From Planctomycetota bacterium (GTDB lineage: Bacteria; Planctomycetota; Planctomycetia; Pirellulales; Pirellulaceae), in NCBI GenBank assembly GCA_024274855.1, contig JAJSAJ010000590.1, positions 1 to 6,836 on the forward strand: 6,836 bases of DNA, written 5' to 3'. A model generated the notes under the pieces. It worked only from the letters and a program-made list of their open reading frames with translations. It had not been told where the DNA came from and made no database searches. Both the position numbers and the translations under genes were made by a program. Shown piece by piece: positions 1 to 6,836 of this stretch (its first letter is position 1; every line of letters starts with the position of its first letter).

Positions 1-2
1 AG

Positions 3-101
3 ATTCTGCTGAACTTTCGCCGCTGGCAGAACTTGCTGGACATCCAAGCTCGATTGAGCGAGTACTTGCGCAGAATCGGAAGACCGGACGATTCGAACTG
101 A
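3..101 (+). CDS. 3' end of an unidentified plus-strand gene (partial)
   Basis: An open frame enters from the left edge and ends at TGA 99-101, giving 32 residues that finish in ..YLRRIGRPDDSN. The stretch looks like a real protein tail: it is rich in Leu, Arg and aromatic residues, could form an amphipathic helix (RRWQNLLDIQARLSEYL), and about 70% of its third codon positions are G or C, similar to the genes in this window. A competing plus frame (2-274) is open for longer, but its third positions are much more AT-rich and its sequence becomes less protein-like. The gene would converge on aguB. The fragment is too short to assign a family or function. The stop codon lies inside one arm of the inverted repeat at 98-123. 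Confidence 0.4.
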   Translation: MLLNFRRWQNLLDIQARLSEYLRRIGRPDDSN

Positions 102-152
102 GTAGGGGCCCACGAGTACTCAGAAGTGGTTCTATCCAGCTGAGGCCGGCGG
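80..152 (-). other. tRNA-like element (D-arm and T-loop motifs), not a functional tRNA
   Basis: Read on the minus strand, 144-131 is CTCAGCTGGATAGA, almost the textbook D-arm and D-loop of bacterial elongator tRNAs. About 40 bases downstream, 98-90 is GTTCGAATC, the T-loop signature. Order, strand and approximate spacing are those of a tRNA with a slightly long variable region. However, the bases flanking the T-loop (CTCAG and CGTCC) do not form a T-stem, the D-stem is mostly unpaired, and I find no complementary acceptor arms or 3' CCA. It may be a decayed tRNA, a structured RNA using tRNA-like motifs, or coincidence. It lies between the convergent 3' ends of aguB and a plus-strand gene, where decayed RNA genes could persist. 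Confidence 0.2.
98..123. repeat. Perfect 7-bp inverted repeat, possible hairpin
   Basis: CTGAGTA (98-104) and TACTCAG (117-123) are perfectly complementary, with a 12-base GC-rich loop. A second perfect inverted repeat, GAATCG (73-78) and CGATTC (89-94), sits next to it. On the minus strand the upstream CTCAG at 144-140 could instead pair with CTGAG at 123-119, so two foldings compete. No T-run follows on either strand, so this is not a standard intrinsic terminator. It may still end or process transcripts arriving from both sides. Confidence 0.35.
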
Positions 153-284
153 ATCAATGGTTATCGCGTTTACTGGGGGGCGTTCGTGCGGCGATCCTCC
201 TTAGCTGCGAGACTGATTCACCCATGGGGCGAGCCCACGGGGGTCTGTACGCGAAACAGTGCGACAGTTATTGATTGGCGAATC

Positions 285-1172
285 CTAACAGCCCCAGCGT
301 TTCGCGAGTCCGTCATACGCATCGATTCGGCGATCGCGCAGAAAAGGCCAATGGGTCCGAGCCACGTCGACAAGGCTTCGCCGGCATGAAGCCAGAAGAA
401 TCTGGCCCTGGTCGCGTGCCGCACGGGCCAAGACGGTGCCGTATGGGTCCGCGACAAACGAACTGCCCCAAAACTCCAATCGATCTTCCGTGCCGACTCG
501 ATTGGCCGCTGCGACAAACAGACCGTTGGCGATGGCGTGACTTCGCATCATCGTTTCCCACGCCGCCAGCTGGCTTTCCCCGACCGTTGATTTCTCCTCG
601 GCCAGCCAGCCGATGGCGGTTGGAAAAAACAAGAACTCGGCCCCAGCCAGAGCCAGCAACCGAGCCGCCTCGGGAAACCACTGATCCCAACAGATCCCGA
701 CACCTATTTGTCCGTATCGCGTCTTAAAACATCGGAAACCCAGATCGCCCGGCGTGAAATAGAATTTCTCATAGTAGAGTGGATCGTCGGGGATGTGCAT
801 CTTGCGGTATCGACCGACCAGCCGGCCGTCGGCATCAATGACAATCGCCGTATTGTGGTAAATACCTGCCGCTCGTCGCTCGCACATCGAAGCGATCAGC
901 ACGACCTGATGCTCCTTTGCCGCCTGCTGCAGCCGGCCACAGGTTGGTCCCGGAATCGGCTCGGCCCACTCGAAGCGACTGTGATCCTCGCTCTGGCATG
1001 GGTAGCGGGTCGCAAACAGCTCTTGTAGGCAAACAATCCGTGCACCCTGTTCAGCCGCTGTGGCGATCTGCCGCAGGGCGTCGGACACGTTTGCCTCAAT
1101 CTGCTCGGACGCATCCGTTTGAACCAGAGCAACGGTTACCGCATCAGGAGTGTCCGATAAGTGTGCCGTCAT
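285..1172 (-). CDS. aguB: N-carbamoylputrescine amidase-like carbon-nitrogen hydrolase
   Basis: This is a 295-residue cytosolic enzyme of the nitrilase (CN_hydrolase) superfamily. The family's expected reaction here is hydrolysis of N-carbamoylputrescine to putrescine, CO2 and ammonia, the last step of the agmatine route to polyamines. The catalytic triad is visible: Glu51 in CLQELF, Lys124 in YRKMHIPDD and Cys161 in VGICWDQWFPE. The segment from Lys124 to about residue 145 (PLYYEKFYFTPGDLGF) is characteristic of the AguB branch rather than of beta-ureidopropionases or NAD synthetase amidase domains. Length matches the family. ATG 1172 is preceded by AAGGA about 10 bases upstream, the clearest ribosome binding site of the complete genes. 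There is no signal peptide. The gene lies 151 bases downstream of the GH57 gene on the same strand and could be co-transcribed, though a hairpin lies between them. Agmatine deiminase (AguA), the usual partner, is not in the window. A different amide substrate cannot be excluded. Confidence 0.85.
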   Translation of the reverse strand: MTAHLSDTPDAVTVALVQTDASEQIEANVSDALRQIATAAEQGARIVCLQELFATRYPCQSEDHSRFEWAEPIPGPTCGRLQQAAKEHQVVLIASMCERRAAGIYHNTAIVIDADGRLVGRYRKMHIPDDPLYYEKFYFTPGDLGFRCFKTRYGQIGVGICWDQWFPEAARLLALAGAEFLFFPTAIGWLAEEKSTVGESQLAAWETMMRSHAIANGLFVAAANRVGTEDRLEFWGSSFVADPYGTVLARAARDQGQILLASCRRSLVDVARTHWPFLRDRRIDAYDGLAKRWGC

Positions 1173-1186
1173 CGACCGACGATCCT
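1173..1186 (-). promoter_or_regulatory. Ribosome binding site of aguB
   Basis: On the minus strand AAGGA ends about 10 bases before ATG 1172. It supports this ATG over the in-frame GTG at codon 12. Spacing is slightly long, but the match is better than at the GH57 or galT starts. Confidence 0.45.
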
Positions 1187-1250
1187 TCGAGGTAAAAACA
1201 GACCCGATAAGGAACCTGACAACCTCGGAACTCGAGCCAATGCCGAGCTA

Positions 1251-1269
1251 CCGAAGCCGGCGCCTTCGG
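1251..1269 (-). terminator. GC-rich hairpin between the GH57 gene and aguB
   Basis: CCGAAG (1251-1256) and CTTCGG (1264-1269) form a perfect 6-bp stem with a 7-base loop, 55-73 bases downstream of the GH57 stop codon. An alternative stem, AAGCCG with CGGCTT on the minus strand, overlaps it. No U-run follows, so intrinsic termination is doubtful. It may be a processing or stabilising hairpin, or a weak terminator separating the glycogen genes from aguB. Confidence 0.25.
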
Positions 1270-1323
1270 CTTGGCGTTAAACGAAGACCTCGTTGGAACG
1301 ATGCGGCCATCCGTCGCGCGGGT

Positions 1324-3492
<2,169 letters not shown>

Positions 3493-3599
3493 GGGTTACC
3501 ATGGAGCCGAAAGGAAAGAAAGCAAAATGATACAGTCCTCCGCGGCCATTGCCGCCACACTCACCACTGATCGACAAACTCAACCCGTCTTGACTAGCT

Positions 3600-3628
3600 T
3601 TTATAGTCGCGCATGTGGCGAATTTCAC
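3600..3628 (-). promoter_or_regulatory. Candidate sigma70-type promoter for the GH57 gene
   Basis: On the minus strand GTGAAA (3628-3623, 4 of 6 matches to TTGACA) and TATAAA (3605-3600, 5 of 6 to TATAAT) are separated by exactly 17 bases. Transcription would start near 3592, leaving a leader of about 100 bases. The element begins 12 bases past the galT stop. It could give the GH57 gene its own transcript in addition to read-through from galT. Planctomycete promoter rules are poorly known, so this rests on the general consensus only. Confidence 0.35.
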
Positions 3629-3640
3629 CCAACTCGCGAC

Positions 3641-4735
3641 TCAGCCGGACCGTAAGGCCAACGCGGCTTTTTCAGGTGGAACCGGATTAATGAAATAACC
3701 GGTTCCCCATTCAAAACCGGCGGTCGTGGTCAAACGCGGATAAATCTCTATGTGCCAGTGATAATGGCGCAAAGGGAGGGTGTCAAAGGGTGCCGTATGA
3801 ATGAAGTAATTATACGCAGCATGTGGCCGAATCGTCTCGAGTCTTTTTAGAACATAGTGCATAAACTGAGCCAGCTCGAACAGCGTCTCGTCGCCCAACA
3901 GTTCGAAGTGACACAGGTGCTTTCTGGGTAGCATACACATTTCAAACGGCATTCGACTTGCGAACGGACAGATGGCCACGAAATGAGGCGACTGGCCAAC
4001 AACGCGCCTGTCCTGCTCGAGTTCGGCCCGCACCATGCGACAGAAGAAGCAGTCACCGTGCTCGGTGTAAAGGCGTCGGGCCGCATCCAACTCGCGTTGG
4101 ACTTCGAGCGGCACTAATGGAGTCGCCACGATCTGGCTGTGTCCATGTTCCAACGACGCTCCGGCTTCGGGGCCGGTATTCTTGAAAGCCAGTGCATAAC
4201 GCAGTCGCGAGTCCTGTTGCAGCGCCTTAATTCGATCTCGATAGGCGAGCACCAGCAGGCGTGCCTCATCATCGGTCAGTTGCCCGAATCTGGCCACATG
4301 CCGGGGTGATTCAACAATCACCTCATGGACACCAATCGCCGGCCGGGCCTCGTAGAAGGATTCGAACTCGACCGGGGTGTTGTCACCCGCGGTATCGATG
4401 GCCGGGTATTTGTTGGGTACGACGCGCACAAGCCAGGGGTGGTTCGCAGGGGCAGCATGGTCGGTCGGGCACGCCGATTCCTCGGTCTGTTGCGGCTGTG
4501 CAGGAACATGTTGGTTCGTTTTTGTTAATTTCGACGATTTCAGTCCTAGTGCTGGGTGAGTGGCATCGTAGACGGCAATTGCTCGGGGTGTATCCTCTTC
4601 ATGTCCGGCACAGAAAGGGCATCGCGACGCGACGCGTCGGCTGGACGTTCGTTGAAACTCGTCGGGACGTCCTTCGCGGCCTTCCGCGATGATCACCCAG
4701 CGATCAGAGAGTGGATCTTTGCGAAATTCGGGCAT
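3641..4735 (-). CDS. galT: GalT-family hexose-1-phosphate nucleotidyltransferase (HIT superfamily)
   Basis: A 364-residue cytosolic enzyme annotated by family as galactose-1-phosphate uridylyltransferase, which swaps UMP between UDP-glucose and galactose-1-phosphate through a uridylyl-histidine. Visible features: DPLSDRWVIIA at the N-terminus; zinc ligands Cys39/Cys42 (CPFC), His137 (GVHEV) and His197; PNKYPA (107-112); the active-site block SLEHGHSQ with nucleophile His199; a second pair Cys229/Cys232 (CFFC) with His251 and the HWHIEIYPR His cluster (326-328), suggesting a second metal site. The second Cys pair and HxHSQ (not HPHGQ as in E. coli GalT) resemble the plant ADP-glucose phosphorylase At5g18200, so adenylyl transfer from ADP-glucose is a real alternative. 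A polar linker at about 64-98 looks like an insert. ATG 4735 gives the family N-terminus; a longer form from TTG 4771 adds 12 residues foreign to the family. No clear ribosome binding site. It lies between glgA and the GH57 gene. Confidence 0.88.
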   Translation of the reverse strand: MPEFRKDPLSDRWVIIAEGREGRPDEFQRTSSRRVASRCPFCAGHEEDTPRAIAVYDATHPALGLKSSKLTKTNQHVPAQPQQTEESACPTDHAAPANHPWLVRVVPNKYPAIDTAGDNTPVEFESFYEARPAIGVHEVIVESPRHVARFGQLTDDEARLLVLAYRDRIKALQQDSRLRYALAFKNTGPEAGASLEHGHSQIVATPLVPLEVQRELDAARRLYTEHGDCFFCRMVRAELEQDRRVVGQSPHFVAICPFASRMPFEMCMLPRKHLCHFELLGDETLFELAQFMHYVLKRLETIRPHAAYNYFIHTAPFDTLPLRHYHWHIEIYPRLTTTAGFEWGTGYFINPVPPEKAALALRSG

Positions 4736-4857
4736 GAAAGGAACTCGGGGCGTGTTACACGATATTTTCAACTTCGACGATCGTTAAGTTTCTGGCAATC
4801 TTCCAGCGACCAACGGAAGCGGGCCACTGGGGCCCCGAGCGGCATTTGGAGTTGGCT

Positions 4858-4872
4858 GGCGGCTCGGCCGCC
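4858..4872. repeat. GC-only hairpin GGCGGC-tcg-GCCGCC
   Basis: Perfect 6-bp GC stem with a 3-base loop, very stable as RNA on either strand, 187 bases downstream of the glgA stop. A competing pairing uses AGCGGC (4838-4843) with GCCGCT (4870-4875). No T-run follows in the minus direction, so it is at best a non-canonical terminator. Confidence 0.4.
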
Positions 4873-4886
4873 GCTTTGAAAATCAC

Positions 4887-4898
4887 CTAGCCGGCTAG
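4887..4898. repeat. 12-bp perfect palindrome CTAGCCGGCTAG
   Basis: Perfect 12-base dyad in the glgA-galT gap. With no loop it is better suited to being a protein-binding half-site pair than an RNA hairpin. Function unknown; it may be chance. Confidence 0.35.
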
Positions 4899-5041
4899 AA
4901 TCCTGACCGACAATTCAAGACGACCGCAGCAAAACAGCGATGAGGGGCGGTGGCGTGCGGTCGAACGTGACAGCCTGCCCTTGCCGATGTAGTGAGGATT
5001 GTGCCGGACAGACCCCATTTTGGCAATCGGGCGTCCCGCAT

Positions 5042-5056
5042 GATATCCCGGATATC
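5042..5056. repeat. Near-palindrome GATATCC-C-GGATATC after glgA
   Basis: Two perfect 7-base arms flank a single C, starting 3 bases past the glgA TGA on the minus strand. As RNA it would fold as GATATC-ccg-GATATC. As DNA it looks like a dimer-binding operator, though a 3' position is odd for one. No T-run follows, so it is not a classic terminator. Confidence 0.4.
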
Positions 5057-5058
5057 GC

Positions 5059-6534
5059 TCACTGTTTACCGGCGAGGATCCGCTGGTAGAGATCGACATA
5101 TCGTTCGGTGCTACGCGTCCATGACCAGTCCTGATCCATTCCCGTGGTCACAATACGATTCCACGCGTCCGGTTGGTCGCGATACATATTGCAGGCACGG
5201 TGCAGTGTGGTTTCGAGTTGGGTCGTGTCGTAGGCGGGCAGCACAAAGCCATTTGCCTTGCCTTCGTCCAGATGTCGTGGCGTGGCATCGGTGATTGTAT
5301 CGGCCAATCCACCTGTTTCGTGCACAACCGGAACCGCGCCGTACTTCAGGCTGTACAGTTGCTTGAGTCCACAAGGCTCATAACGACTGGCCATCAGGAA
5401 CATGTCCGCGGCCGATTCGATTCGGTGTGCCAATCGGTCCGAGAATCCCAGATGAACGGCCAACTGTTGTGGATGGTGACGCGATAGATCGGCCAGCAGA
5501 CCATGGTATTCTTCTTCACCAGTACCGAGAATCACCCATTGCACATCCTGGTTTTGGACCCATCGCCGCATGACTTGTGCAACCAGATCCCAGCCCTTTT
5601 GGTCAGCCAGTCGACCGATCAGTCCGATCAGGGGAACCTTCGGATTCTCCGGCAGGCCCATTTCCCGCTGCAGGGCTGCCTTGCAGACGGCTTTTCCTTC
5701 GTGCCAGGACGATGAATCATACGTCCGCTCGATCAATGGATCATGTGCCGGATCCCAAATATCATAGTCGACACCATTGAGTATTCCGAACAACGAATCA
5801 TGGCGATGGCGCAGGATTCCCTCGAGGCCGCAACCCCACGGTTCATTTTGAATTTCCCTGGCGTATCGTGGACTGACGGTACTGACAGCATCGCCAAAAA
5901 CAATTCCTGCTTTCAGCAAGTTGAGTTGCCCATGGAACTCCAGTTCATGCCAATTAAAATGTTTCCAATCGAGTCCGGTCAGCAGCATATCCCAGTGCCA
6001 GAAACGCCCCTGATAGGCCAGATTATGCAGCGTCATCAGCGAGCCGATGCGTTGGTATTCCGGATCGGCCGCGTACTCGATCTTCAAATAGGCGGGTAGC
6101 AGACCGGTTTGCCACTCGTTGCAATGCAGGATATCGACTGGTTGTCCGAGGGCTCGGATCGATTGCATCACTGCACGGCAAAAGAAAACGAATCGTTCGC
6201 AGTTATCGACATAATCTCGGCCGTCTTCACGATACAATTGCGGACGATCAAAATAGGCATCGTTTTCGACCAGGTAGACCGGAACATCACAGCCTCGGAG
6301 TCGGCTGCGGAGCAGCCTCGCTTCGATCTGTTTGGAGCCGACCGTGATGGACAGTCGGATATCGGTCGATTCGATTGGCTGGCCGCATTGTTTGGCGCAG
6401 CGGTAGGCCGGAATAAAAACGACCGGGTGGTGCCCCAGTTTGGCTAACTCTCGGGGAAGCGCTTCGCCCACGTCTGCCATGCCACCCGTTTTGGCGAACG
6501 GGACCGCTTCGCTAGCTGCAAACAGAATGTTCAA
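5059..6534 (-). CDS. glgA: Glycogen synthase (ADP-glucose type, GT5)
   Basis: A 491-residue cytosolic glycosyltransferase that adds glucose from ADP-glucose to the non-reducing ends of alpha-1,4-glucan. E. coli GlgA has 477 residues, so this is full length. The GT-B fold is recognisable: N-terminal domain beginning NILFAASEAVPFAKTGGMADV with the KTGG nucleotide-sugar loop (15-18), HCNEWQTGL (137-145), TLHNLAYQG with the conserved His170, and ILNGVDYDIWDP at the domain junction (251-262). The C-terminal domain has GRLADQKGWDL with Arg308 and Lys313, SRYEPCGL with catalytic Glu386, ETGGLADT (406-413), and a closing helix SWTRSTERYVDLY. No Ala/Pro-rich extension or fusion. I place the start at TTG 6534: it gives the family N-terminus (MNILFA..) and has GGAG 9 bases upstream. 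GTG 6549 would add five residues; an upstream GTG at 6666 would add 44 residues that match nothing in the family. glgC and glgB are not in the window. Confidence 0.93.
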   Translation of the reverse strand: MNILFAASEAVPFAKTGGMADVGEALPRELAKLGHHPVVFIPAYRCAKQCGQPIESTDIRLSITVGSKQIEARLLRSRLRGCDVPVYLVENDAYFDRPQLYREDGRDYVDNCERFVFFCRAVMQSIRALGQPVDILHCNEWQTGLLPAYLKIEYAADPEYQRIGSLMTLHNLAYQGRFWHWDMLLTGLDWKHFNWHELEFHGQLNLLKAGIVFGDAVSTVSPRYAREIQNEPWGCGLEGILRHRHDSLFGILNGVDYDIWDPAHDPLIERTYDSSSWHEGKAVCKAALQREMGLPENPKVPLIGLIGRLADQKGWDLVAQVMRRWVQNQDVQWVILGTGEEEYHGLLADLSRHHPQQLAVHLGFSDRLAHRIESAADMFLMASRYEPCGLKQLYSLKYGAVPVVHETGGLADTITDATPRHLDEGKANGFVLPAYDTTQLETTLHRACNMYRDQPDAWNRIVTTGMDQDWSWTRSTERYVDLYQRILAGKQ

Positions 6535-6548
6535 TGCTATGGACTCCA
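6535..6548 (-). promoter_or_regulatory. Ribosome binding site fixing the TTG start of glgA
   Basis: On the minus strand GGAG is followed by 9 bases (TCCATAGCA) and then TTG 6534. This spacing is near ideal and favours the TTG codon over GTG 6549, which overlaps the GGAG itself. Confidence 0.5.
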
Positions 6549-6679
6549 CATTGACAACGGACCGGCCGGGAGAACTTCCTTGTGCAATGTCGGCATGATT
6601 CCCGAGCGGCACAAGCCAAATCCCGTCGATCTGGACCAGAAGCGGCAAAAACGTAACGACCCGCACGGTTCTGGCATTT

Positions 6680-6712
6680 CTACCATTTTACCACGGGCGC
6701 CGTCCATGGTAG
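6680..6712 (-). promoter_or_regulatory. Inverted repeat CTACCAT/ATGGTAG around a -10-like hexamer
   Basis: CTACCAT (6680-6686) and ATGGTAG (6706-6712) are perfect 7-base arms 19 bases apart. A third partial copy, TACCA, is at 6689-6693, and TAAAAT lies on the minus strand between the arms, overlapping one of them. The layout resembles an operator over a core promoter about 150 bases before glgA, or an RNA hairpin at the end of an upstream gene. An inner ACGG-gcg-CCGT pairing (6693-6703) also exists. Confidence 0.25.
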
Positions 6713-6836
6713 GGACCGGATCGGACAGGATTGCCACTGACGCCGATTTTGCGAGTTTCTTCGACCGGCCCAGGCTGAGCGTGAACTTTCGCAATATGGC
6801 AGGGCACCCAATCATAGGACAGTTGGGGATGTCGAC
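6688..6836 (-). CDS. Possible 3' end of an upstream minus-strand gene (partial, uncertain)
   Basis: A minus frame enters from the right edge and ends at TAA 6690-6688, about 48 residues with a tail of ..SGPYHGRRPW. Its arginine codons are all CGN, as is usual in the neighbouring genes, whereas the competing plus frame (6706 to the edge) uses two AGG codons. No family is recognisable and the fragment is short, so it may be non-coding. If real, it would lie 153 bases upstream of the glgA start on the same strand. Confidence 0.2.
   Translation of the reverse strand, partial: RHPQLSYDWVPCHIAKVHAQPGPVEETRKIGVSGNPVRSGPYHGRRPW

Larger units (their letters stand above)
4736..5058 (-). other. Intergenic region between glgA and galT, rich in palindromes
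   Basis: No convincing gene is present in these 323 bases: the frames that stay open are short and lack a plausible start with a ribosome binding site. The region holds a near-palindrome just after glgA (5042-5056), three GC-rich dyads (4821-4835, 4858-4872, 4887-4898) and an A/T-richer patch (about 4760-4790) shortly before galT. I found no good -35/-10 pair in front of galT. The length and the hairpins suggest that galT is transcribed or regulated separately from glgA. Confidence 0.5.
6535..6836 (-). other. glgA upstream region
   Basis: These 302 bases hold the probable glgA leader (6535-6687) with no clear gene. A GTG-started extension of glgA (to 6666) and a 92-codon frame ending at TAG 6537 both run through the leader, but they show no family resemblance. 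A TAAAAT -10-like hexamer (minus strand 6690-6685) is flanked by an inverted repeat; no good -35 lies 16-18 bases before it. The right part may be the tail of another gene. Confidence 0.4.

Noticed and set aside
80..152. A functional tRNA gene on the minus strand
   Set aside because: The D-arm and T-loop motifs are present, but the T-stem, D-stem and acceptor arm do not pair and no CCA end is visible. Reported only as a tRNA-like element.
196..202. Strong Shine-Dalgarno match AAGGAGG on the minus strand
   Set aside because: No ATG, GTG or TTG follows within about 5-15 bases, and no plausible gene lies downstream.
2..274. Long plus-strand frame (91 codons) from the left edge
   Set aside because: Its third codon positions are AT-rich compared with the genes here, and the overlapping frame ending at 101 looks more protein-like. 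The last part has no coding character.
1174..1323. TTGTCA as a -35 element for an aguB promoter
   Set aside because: No acceptable -10 hexamer occurs at 16-18 bases spacing.
6537..6815. 92-codon minus-strand frame ending two bases before the glgA TTG start, suggesting a translationally coupled leader protein
   Set aside because: It has no recognisable family, no clear ribosome binding site and runs through the probable promoter region. The tight spacing to TTG is most simply explained by chance.
6706..6836. Plus-strand frame starting at ATG 6706 and open to the right edge, possibly a divergent gene
   Set aside because: It uses two AGG codons and an ATA, unusual for the neighbouring genes, has no ribosome binding site, and its start lies in the inverted repeat. 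It cannot be excluded without more sequence.

Overview
The window carries four complete protein genes, all on the minus strand. In transcription order they are glgA (glycogen synthase), a galT-family nucleotidyltransferase, a GH57 alpha-amylase/4-alpha-glucanotransferase, and an N-carbamoylputrescine amidase-like nitrilase (aguB-like). Base composition is moderately GC-rich. Ribosome binding sites are weak or absent in front of two genes, glgA appears to start at TTG, and the glgA/galT/GH57 combination is present. Together these suggest a free-living Gram-negative bacterium, most likely a planctomycete of the Pirellula/Rhodopirellula type. That assignment is an inference from gene content and style, not a marker-gene result.

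Layout from right to left, as transcribed. Positions 6535-6836 are the glgA upstream region, with a 7-bp inverted repeat around a -10-like hexamer and possibly the tail of another minus-strand gene. glgA occupies 5059-6534. The 323-base gap 4736-5058 is rich in palindromes. galT occupies 3641-4735. The 148-base gap 3493-3640 holds the best promoter candidate of the window. The GH57 gene occupies 1324-3492. A 151-base gap containing one GC-rich hairpin precedes aguB at 285-1172. At the far left, 3-101 is probably the 3' end of a plus-strand gene converging on aguB. Between the two ends lies a short region with tRNA-like D-arm and T-loop motifs and a perfect inverted repeat.

The three right-hand genes make biochemical sense together. 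GlgA elongates alpha-1,4-glucan from ADP-glucose, the GH57 enzyme trims or disproportionates alpha-glucan chains, and the GalT-family enzyme handles hexose-1-phosphate/nucleotide-sugar exchange. The GalT-like protein has the two-zinc, HxHSQ active-site style that I associate with the plant ADP-glucose phosphorylase branch (At5g18200). It could therefore act on ADP-glucose rather than, or as well as, UDP-galactose, which would tie it directly to GlgA. The aguB-like gene belongs to putrescine synthesis from agmatine and has no evident link to glycogen; its usual partner, agmatine deiminase, is not in the window.

I see no transposase, CRISPR array, phage gene or toxin-antitoxin pair, and no clear case for a wholly new system. 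The most unusual items are the galT-like active site in its glycogen context and the unexplained tRNA-like, hairpin-rich element at 73-144.
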